Source: Sphingorhabdus sp. EL138 (lineage in GTDB: Bacteria > Pseudomonadota > Alphaproteobacteria > Sphingomonadales > Sphingomonadaceae). Taken from it: a stretch of 64,000 nucleotides of DNA. Of the stretch, positions 58,238-64,000 are shown piece by piece. Location: assembly GCF_900258045.1 (NCBI RefSeq), contig NZ_OGVD01000001.1:477001-541000 (forward strand). The letters are read 5' to 3'. Numbering within the stretch: position 1 is the stretch's first letter; each line of letters opens with the position of its first letter. The notes below the pieces were generated by a model that worked only from the letters and a program-made list of their open reading frames with translations, was not told the origin of the DNA and did no database searches. Both the position numbers and the translations under genes were made by a program.

Positions 58238-59433
58238 TAGAAACCGTCCGTGCCTCTTTTGTCATTGCTCGCCGGGACTTTGCCGCGATTATCTTTTCCA
58301 AGTCCTTTTTCTTTTTTTTGCTGGGGCCACTTTTCCCGCTGATCATCGGGATAGCCGCAGGAGGATTGGGCCAGCAGGTCCGACAGGATATCGATAGACC
58401 TGTTATCGGCGTAGCTCTTGAAGAAACCGAGGCTGCGAAACTGGCTGACGCGCGCATGGCGCTGGCAAAAAGTCTGGGCAATGGAGCAATACCGGAATTG
58501 CTGGTACTGGAAGGTGCTGACCCGTCGGATCCCGACATAAGGGCGAAACTTGACACCGCATCCAAACCTCTCACTGCGATTATTTCAGGATCGTTGGAGG
58601 CTCCGCTGCTCACAGGGTCAGAGGGCGATGTCAAACGGTGGAGCGGTAGAGTCGCGCTTCTGTCAGAAACCGCCTTGTCAGGCTCCAATCCCGTAGAGGT
58701 CAGAACCGATTTTGTCGCCGCAACCGGCAGCTCAAAAAAACGGACACAAATACAGGTCGGGCAAGGCGGGCAGATTATCCTTATCCTGCTCACCATGATC
58801 TTGGCCGGCATGGTTCTATCCAATCTGGTGGAAGAAAAGACCAACAAGATTATCGAGATTCTTGCTGCCGCCATTCCTATGGATGCGATCTTCCTCGGCA
58901 AGCTGTTTGCGATGCTGGGCATGGCATTGGTCGGCATTACAGTCTGGTCGACACTGGGCTTTGTCGGCGCTTCGGTTATTTTGTCCGGCATGCCCAGTCT
59001 GCCAGCCCCGGCAGTGGGCTGGCCGTTATTCTGCGTCCTGATGGTCCTCTATTTCTCCATGGCTTATCTGCTTCTGGGTTCTTTATTTTTGGGCATCGGC
59101 GCAATGGCAACCACGGTTCGGGAAGTGCAGACACTGTCCATGCCGGTCACTATGGGGCAGCTCTTAGTGTTCTTTCTGGCTGCCTTTACGGTGACCAAAT
59201 TGGGCGAACCGATCGAATGGTTCGCGGTGGTTTTTCCGTTCAGTTCTCCTTTCGCAATGATCGCGCGGGCGGCGCAGATGGACAATATCTGGCAGCATGG
59301 CGTGGCGTTAATCTGGCAGGCTATGTTCACGCTGATCATCATCCGCTTCAGCGTGACGTTGTTCCGCCGCAATGTGATGAAGTCAGGTAACAGCGGACGG
59401 AAGAAAAGCCTTTTGGCACGGATTCGCGGCTAA
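58234..59433 (+). CDS. ABC-2-type permease (NatB-like)
   Basis: 399 residues. An N-terminal helix (IIFSKSFFFFLLGPLFPLIIG) and a large extracytoplasmic domain (about 45-175) are followed by five to six helices with VEEKTNKIIEILAAAIPMDAIFLGK, the ABC-2 coupling signature. The layout is that of NatB/YhaP-type exporters. ATGA overlap with the ATPase. Partner of the 57269 gene in a two-gene exporter. Confidence 0.9.
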   Translation: MIETVRASFVIARRDFAAIIFSKSFFFFLLGPLFPLIIGIAAGGLGQQVRQDIDRPVIGVALEETEAAKLADARMALAKSLGNGAIPELLVLEGADPSDPDIRAKLDTASKPLTAIISGSLEAPLLTGSEGDVKRWSGRVALLSETALSGSNPVEVRTDFVAATGSSKKRTQIQVGQGGQIILILLTMILAGMVLSNLVEEKTNKIIEILAAAIPMDAIFLGKLFAMLGMALVGITVWSTLGFVGASVILSGMPSLPAPAVGWPLFCVLMVLYFSMAYLLLGSLFLGIGAMATTVREVQTLSMPVTMGQLLVFFLAAFTVTKLGEPIEWFAVVFPFSSPFAMIARAAQMDNIWQHGVALIWQAMFTLIIIRFSVTLFRRNVMKSGNSGRKKSLLARIRG

Positions 59434-59482
59434 GTTGCGAACGGAAATACTCCTGTGATTCCCGCCATTTGGCGAAAGTCCG

Positions 59483-59498
59483 TTGACATTGCTGTCAA
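59483..59498. promoter_or_regulatory. Palindrome upstream of the P450 gene
   Basis: TTGACATTGCTGTCAA: perfect six-base arms with a four-base spacer, 67 bases before the P450 ATG. TTGACA may also act as a -35. It differs from the 17-bp operator family in spacing, so I treat it as separate. Confidence 0.4.
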
Positions 59499-59565
59499 TA
59501 AAGGCAGACTAAACGGGTTTTGAAACGCAACCGATTGCCCAAAACGGTAACGGCAGGAGAGAATC

Positions 59566-60879
59566 ATGGCCACCAGTCCCGTCCTAGACGCATCAACCCT
59601 TACCACTTCCCCCACCGCTTCGGAGGCTTTGGAAGCTTGGTATAAAGATAATCCGCCGGTTGCGGATGCCAATCCCAATCCGCGCGATGTCAGCAAGGCC
59701 GATCTCTACAGCAAGGATTTATGGCGGGCGCCTTTTGCCGAGATGCGCGCCAATGCGCCGATAAACAAGGTCGAAGATTCGGATTATGGCCCTTATTGGA
59801 ATATCTGTGATCATAAGACGATCCAGCATGTCGAGGCGCTTCCTGAACTCTATTCTTCCGATATGAATAACGGCGGCATAACCATTGCCGAAGAACGCGA
59901 AGATTCCGATTTTCAATTGCCGATGTTCATCGCCATGGACCGTCCCAAACATACTGGACAACGCCGCACCGTAGCCCCGGCCTTCACGCCGACGGAAATG
60001 AAGCGGATGGAAGATGAGATCCGTCATCGCACAGCCGAAGTGCTCGACAGCTTGCCATGGGACAAGGAATTTGACTGGGTCGACAAGGTATCTATCGAGC
60101 TGACCACTGGCATGCTGGCGATTCTTTTCGGATTCCCTTGGGAAGACCGCCGGCTGCTGACCTATTGGTCGGACTGGGCCGGCGATGTGGAATTGTCACT
60201 CGCGCCGGAGCTTGACGAACAGCGGCAGAAAATTCTCTATGAAATGGGTGCTTATTTTCAAAATCTCTGGAACGAACGGGTCAATGCTGAGCCGACACCC
60301 GATTTAATTTCCATGATGATCCATAGCGAAGCCATGAAAGACATGGATCAGATGGAATTTATGGGCAATCTCGTGCTGCTGATCGTAGGTGGCAATGACA
60401 CGACCCGTAACACCATGTCCGGCCTGGCTTATGGTCTCGACCAGTTTCCTGATCAGCGGCAAAAATTGCAGCAGAACCCAGACCTTATTCCCAATGCGGT
60501 GCAGGAAATCATCCGTTGGCAGACACCGCTGGCACACATGCGGCGGACGGCGACCGAGGATGCCGATCTGTTCGGACATGATATCAAGAAGGGCGATAAG
60601 CTCATCATGTGGTATATTTCGGCCAATCGAGACGAGAGTGTATTTCCCGACGCCGATAAGCTGATCGTGGATCGCGAAAATGCGCGTCGCCATCTCGCCT
60701 TTGGTTATGGCATCCATCGCTGTGTCGGAGCGCGCCTGGCCGAGCTTCAGATTCGTATCTTGCTCGAAGAAATGGCCAACCGGCGGATGCAGGTCAATCT
60801 GACCGGAGAGATGAAGCGGGTCCACGCCTGTTTCGTTCATGGCTTCCGCAAAATGCAGGTAAAGCTTTCCAAATATTAG
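59566..60879 (+). CDS. Cytochrome P450 (CYP153-like bacterial class)
   Basis: 437 residues. I-helix GGNDTTRNTMSG with the oxygen-activating Thr, the ExxR in EIIRWQTPLAHMRR and the haem-ligand Cys386 in FGYGIHRCVGARLAE. The ending VHGFRKMQV and the length resemble CYP153-type or related terpenoid/alkane hydroxylases, though the subfamily is not certain. No fused reductase, so it needs ferredoxin and ferredoxin reductase from elsewhere. It hydroxylates a hydrophobic substrate, probably alkane, terpene or steroid. AGGAG precedes the ATG. Confidence 0.94.
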   Translation: MATSPVLDASTLTTSPTASEALEAWYKDNPPVADANPNPRDVSKADLYSKDLWRAPFAEMRANAPINKVEDSDYGPYWNICDHKTIQHVEALPELYSSDMNNGGITIAEEREDSDFQLPMFIAMDRPKHTGQRRTVAPAFTPTEMKRMEDEIRHRTAEVLDSLPWDKEFDWVDKVSIELTTGMLAILFGFPWEDRRLLTYWSDWAGDVELSLAPELDEQRQKILYEMGAYFQNLWNERVNAEPTPDLISMMIHSEAMKDMDQMEFMGNLVLLIVGGNDTTRNTMSGLAYGLDQFPDQRQKLQQNPDLIPNAVQEIIRWQTPLAHMRRTATEDADLFGHDIKKGDKLIMWYISANRDESVFPDADKLIVDRENARRHLAFGYGIHRCVGARLAELQIRILLEEMANRRMQVNLTGEMKRVHACFVHGFRKMQVKLSKY

Positions 60880-60978
60880 GTTCGGACTGACACCCGATAA
60901 GCCCTTGTTCAGCCAATAAATTGTAACCATCTTTGCCTGACGACCGAATATCAGTCGAACAGCAGAGAAAGATGGAAC

Positions 60979-61485
60979 ATGACAGGTCTTAGCAGGCGCA
61001 AACTTGTGACCGCCGGATTGATCGGCGCAGGTGCTTATGGTGTGGCGAGCTTTGCCAGTATATTCGGCAGTGTAGCGAACGCCAAATCGAGCAAGAAATT
61101 CAAGATTACCCGCACGCCGGCAGAATGGAAAAAGCGGCTAGGCCCGGCGCGCTATCGGATTTTGCGTCAAGCGGGTACGGAACGCGCCTTTTCCAGTCCT
61201 TTGGACAAGGAAAAACGACAAGGCATATTTGCCTGTGCGGGCTGCAACCTTGGACTCTATTCGTCCAAGACCAAATTTGACAGTCGCACCGGCTGGCCGA
61301 GTTTCTGGGCTCCGATCAAAGGCCGTGTGGGTACATCAACCGACTATAAAATCGGCTATCCGCGAACCGAAGTGCATTGCAGTCGCTGCGGCGGGCATCT
61401 CGGACATATTTTCAGCGACGGCCCAAAGCCGACCGGCAAACGCCATTGTATCAATGGCTTGGCGCTAAAATTCATTCCGGCTTAA
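60979..61485 (+). CDS. msrB: Peptide methionine-(R)-S-oxide reductase with Tat signal
   Basis: 168 residues. A twin-arginine type signal (SRRKLVTAGLIGAGAYGVASF) leads to the MsrB domain. Zinc-binding CAGC and CSRC, TGWPSFWAPI, and the catalytic Cys157 in RHCINGLAL are intact. It reduces Met-(R)-sulfoxide in proteins, here probably in the periplasm. The single copy with a Tat-like signal is distinctive of sphingomonads and relatives. Convergent with the VOC gene. Confidence 0.92.
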   Translation: MTGLSRRKLVTAGLIGAGAYGVASFASIFGSVANAKSSKKFKITRTPAEWKKRLGPARYRILRQAGTERAFSSPLDKEKRQGIFACAGCNLGLYSSKTKFDSRTGWPSFWAPIKGRVGTSTDYKIGYPRTEVHCSRCGGHLGHIFSDGPKPTGKRHCINGLALKFIPA

Positions 61486-61497
61486 ACGGACAAATTC

Positions 61498-61881
61498 TTA
61501 GCCGCCGGCTTCGGGTGCTTCCACCTGTTGCCAGAATTCCAGCTTGACGCCGTCGCAATCGAGAATCCAGGCGAACTTGCCATAGCCTTCATCGACTTGC
61601 CCCAGAATTTCGAGACCTTTGGCTTTCAGTTGTTCGACATATGCGTCCAGATCATCGACGCGCAGATTGATCATGAATTTTGCCTCGCTGGGCTTAAGAT
61701 AGTCAGTATCCGGAGAGAAGTGACTGATCAGGCTATAAGGCTTATCACCCTTTTCAGTGGCCCAACTGAGCATCGGCCCATATTCTCCGTCCAACCCGAG
61801 AAATTCCTTATACCATTGCCGCGTTGCCGCCGGATCTTTCACTATGTGAAACACTCCGCCTAGTCCGGTTATCTCAGCCAT
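61498..61881 (-). CDS. Glyoxalase/bleomycin-resistance (VOC) family protein
   Basis: 127 residues with two beta-alpha-beta-beta-beta modules: GLGGVFHIVKDPAATRQWYKEFLG, then KFMINLRVDDLDAYVEQLKAKG and WILDCDGVKLEFWQ. The His, Glu and Glu type metal positions (HIVKD, EFW) are present. Function in this class ranges from isomerase to resistance protein, so the role is open. Confidence 0.88.
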   Translation of the reverse strand: MAEITGLGGVFHIVKDPAATRQWYKEFLGLDGEYGPMLSWATEKGDKPYSLISHFSPDTDYLKPSEAKFMINLRVDDLDAYVEQLKAKGLEILGQVDEGYGKFAWILDCDGVKLEFWQQVEAPEAGG

Positions 61882-61932
61882 AAGTCTTCCTCCGTCCCGG
61901 TTTTGCCAATCTATACAGATAGCTATCCTATT

Positions 61933-63729
61933 TTACATTCCGTTACGCAACTCTTTCGGTACCACGCGCCACAGCACCAGATCACTGTCCCGTAATGGGA
62001 CAGATCGCAGCCAATCGGGCTGCTCCCCCTCCGACAATCGGGCCCAAAGGCCATCGGGATGCTTGCCAGCATAGAGCTTCAATTCGGACTCTTCTGGGCA
62101 TATCGCAATATAGTCTATGTTTCTTGCCGCCAATATGTCCCGCGCCAATGCAGGTTTTGACGTAAAAATGCGGATGTGGTCAGCCATGGCAGCATCGTTG
62201 CGATGATGACTAGTGGCTAGCACATTATGCGGTGTCTGCACCAGTATCTGAGGGCCGAAATCAAACGGGACAACAATATTTGAACGCGGCAACGCGTTAA
62301 GCCGCGCTAGTGACTCCGCTGAATCGCAAGCTGGTGCGACATCCGACTTTGCAGCTTTCTTGTTATCACCAGTTTCCTGATTGCCACTGGCAGCATTCAC
62401 AAGCCCCAGAGCCAACGGGCCGGGCAGTATCAGAAATACGACCGCCACAGTCGCTAATATCCGCTTGGCTGGACGCTCTATCTTGCGCGCAGCGCGAAAA
62501 GCATGATGAACCGCCCAACCCACTAAGGGCAAGGCATAGACGGCCGCCACCGCTGCGGCGCGTTGCACCAGCAAGGACACCACAAACGCCCAGACCAGGG
62601 CATAAGCCAACAGGAAGAACTTTTCCCTGTCCGCTGCATCAGGCCGTTTCCAAAGGATGTATATCAAGCAACCAAGACCAACGATGATCGATCCGCCAAA
62701 TAGTGATACAATCTCTCTTCCCGGTTGATCCCAGATCGGCAGTCCTTCCCGCACACTGACCAGCCAATAGTCGCGTACCAGCGGGTCCAGCTCACCAAAG
62801 GCACTGCCAACGCATTGCGGCGCACTGGTATAGAATATGCTCAACGCCGCTATTCCGGAAAATGCGAGAGCGGTTAAGCGCACCAGCCACGAAACCGGTG
62901 TAAACTTTATCGCCGGCAGAATGATAATCGCGCCTGCAAAACAGGCCAACAAATGTGCCGGGGCGATCGCGTCACAATAGTTTCGCACCACATCAAACTG
63001 GCCGTGATTGAGCAGAAAAAGTATAATGCTGTTGCCCAGAAATCCGGCGAGCGTCCAGAACAACCGGACGCCTTCATCAAGCGAAATGATCCAGCGCCAG
63101 GCCAGCAACGCGATGAATGCGACGGAAAGCGGCAGACCTTCCAGCGAGATAGACAGCCATAACGCCAGTGCGGAACCCATGACGAGCCCCGCCTTGCGCT
63201 TTTCGGGCCAGAACATCGTCCAGAGGGCGACCAGCGCCAACACAATTTGCCACCCGTGATGATCAATCCGCATAGGCCGTAGCTGCGCGATAACCGGGAC
63301 AGCGGTGGCCGTCAAAGCCGCAGACAGAAGTGCAATCTTGCGGTCAAAAAACTGTTCCGTGATCCTAGCGACCAACCACATGGTGACGCCAAGCGCTAAC
63401 AAGGGGATTATGGTCATAGCAGCCGTTTCGGCCGCAGCGGGACCGATGATTGGGCCAAGCGCCAGAACCACTAATGCCAGAGGCAGCTCGATCAGGCGCG
63501 GCCAGTGCATCGGCTGACTATCTGGTGCAGCGATACGATACTGGGTTGTGTCGAACCAGCTTTGGCCAGCCAGCCAGTCGCGCAGTTGTACCTGACGCAA
63601 TTGATCGTCCGGGCCCCAGCCTATGCCTGATGCAATTTGTTCGAAAGACACAGCGCTGATCACCGCGGAAACGGCAAGCCAGATCAGGAATAAAGGAAGT
63701 TTGCCACGCAAACGGTCGGTCACGGTCAT
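61933..63729 (-). CDS. GT-C-like multi-span membrane glycosyltransferase
   Basis: 598 residues with about a dozen helices and a soluble C-terminus. An acidic loop after the first helix (GWGPDDQLRQVQLRDWL) and MRIDHHGWQ in a later luminal loop resemble GT-C/STT3-type transferases that use lipid-linked sugar donors. A cytosolic or periplasmic domain at 480-598 carries DIDYIAICPEESELK. ATG overlaps the upstream partial gene by ATGA (63726-63729). The donor and acceptor are unknown. Confidence 0.75.
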   Translation of the reverse strand: MTVTDRLRGKLPLFLIWLAVSAVISAVSFEQIASGIGWGPDDQLRQVQLRDWLAGQSWFDTTQYRIAAPDSQPMHWPRLIELPLALVVLALGPIIGPAAAETAAMTIIPLLALGVTMWLVARITEQFFDRKIALLSAALTATAVPVIAQLRPMRIDHHGWQIVLALVALWTMFWPEKRKAGLVMGSALALWLSISLEGLPLSVAFIALLAWRWIISLDEGVRLFWTLAGFLGNSIILFLLNHGQFDVVRNYCDAIAPAHLLACFAGAIIILPAIKFTPVSWLVRLTALAFSGIAALSIFYTSAPQCVGSAFGELDPLVRDYWLVSVREGLPIWDQPGREIVSLFGGSIIVGLGCLIYILWKRPDAADREKFFLLAYALVWAFVVSLLVQRAAAVAAVYALPLVGWAVHHAFRAARKIERPAKRILATVAVVFLILPGPLALGLVNAASGNQETGDNKKAAKSDVAPACDSAESLARLNALPRSNIVVPFDFGPQILVQTPHNVLATSHHRNDAAMADHIRIFTSKPALARDILAARNIDYIAICPEESELKLYAGKHPDGLWARLSEGEQPDWLRSVPLRDSDLVLWRVVPKELRNGM

Positions 63730-64000
63730 TCCCCGCTTTCAGGCTTTCCTTTGGCTTTCAAATATAGCCATGGCACACGCTCCGGATCAAATTGGGACCG
63801 GTTGTGCCTGTCAAAATAGGGCGGCATGTGATCACCGACAATCAATATATCCGCGTCGGGGAAATCGCTGGCCGTGATCTCCTGAACCAGCGCTTTGTCA
63901 ATATCGTCAAAAATCGCAAATTGGCGGCAGATCATCGGAAAATCGCTGGCCAGTTCGGCTGACACTCTTTGACAGTCATCAGCGTTCAAATTGAGACCCG
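63726..64000 (-). CDS. Sulfatase/phosphoethanolamine transferase-like protein, C-terminal part (partial)
   Basis: About 91 residues of an open frame that continues past the window end. DILIVGDHMPPYFDRHNRS is the metal-binding GDH-type block near the end of LTA-synthase/phosphoethanolamine-transferase-like sulfatase-fold enzymes, followed by VPWLYLKAKGKPESGE. If so, it is a membrane enzyme that transfers or cleaves a phospho- or sulfo-group. Coupled by ATGA to the GT-C-like gene. Confidence 0.6.
   Translation of the reverse strand, partial: GLNLNADDCQRVSAELASDFPMICRQFAIFDDIDKALVQEITASDFPDADILIVGDHMPPYFDRHNRSQFDPERVPWLYLKAKGKPESGE

Noticed and set aside
1-64000. CRISPR arrays, rRNA operons and complete insertion sequences
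   Set aside because: No regularly spaced repeats, no rRNA sequence and no transposase gene were seen on either strand.

Overview
The window looks like a chromosomal piece of a Sphingomonadales alphaproteobacterium, probably a Sphingorhabdus/Parasphingorhabdus-like marine strain. This is inferred from the mid-50s GC impression, the TonB-receptor, glutathione-transferase-like and dehalogenase-like catabolic genes, the hemC-hemD-Mic60-like cluster divergent from tsaD-gpsA, and an alphaproteobacterial DUF3489-DUF2924-serine recombinase cassette. No taxon marker was searched, so the genus is a guess.

Layout. 1-8.8 kb: mixed metabolic and signalling genes (carotenoid oxygenase, a short-chain dehydrogenase behind a structured leader, a desaturase, a GGDEF-EAL protein, a PagL-like outer-membrane protein, a MarR-S41 peptidase pair). 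8.8-9.8 kb: rplJ-rplL on the minus strand, closed by an intrinsic terminator that lies inside the 3' end of the neighbouring peptidase gene. 10.5-33.6 kb: a catabolic region with a TonB receptor, two sulfatases, a formylglycine-generating enzyme (sulfatase activator), a TetR regulator, two DhlA-type haloalkane dehalogenase homologues, GST-like proteins, reductases, a DJ-1-like protein and a FATP-type acyl-CoA synthetase. 33.8-39.2 kb: a second cluster (DMFase-like enzyme, membrane protein, flavin oxidoreductase, cupin) divergent from an AraC regulator. 39.2-42.1 kb: a small serine-recombinase element beside tRNA-Thr(GGT). 42.3-64 kb: mostly housekeeping genes (peptidases, thioesterases, hemCD, tsaD, gpsA, flippase, adenosine kinase, queG, an ABC exporter, P450, msrB and a GT-C-like membrane protein).

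Main discovery. Seven copies of one 17-bp palindrome (half-sites TGRCAY / RTGYCA around 5 bp) sit in the intergenic promoter regions of the 10.5-33.6 kb region: twice before the TonB receptor, once before tetR, once before dehalogenase 1, twice in the divergent metallo-hydrolase/reductase promoter, and once in the divergent DJ-1-sulfatase/acyl-CoA synthetase promoter. A site directly before tetR suggests that this TetR protein is the autoregulated master repressor. The set (uptake receptor, sulfatases plus activator, dehalogenases, acyl-CoA ligase) suggests a pathway for a sulfated and/or halogenated lipid-like substrate. Algal chlorosulfolipids are one speculative candidate.

Other points: a single-base frameshift splits a gene at about 15130; a perfect 12-bp inverted repeat encloses a 132-bp intergenic element at 10166-10297; the recombinase element has candidate attL/attR sites that reconstruct into two palindromes; and a probable Mic60 homologue lies downstream of hemD.
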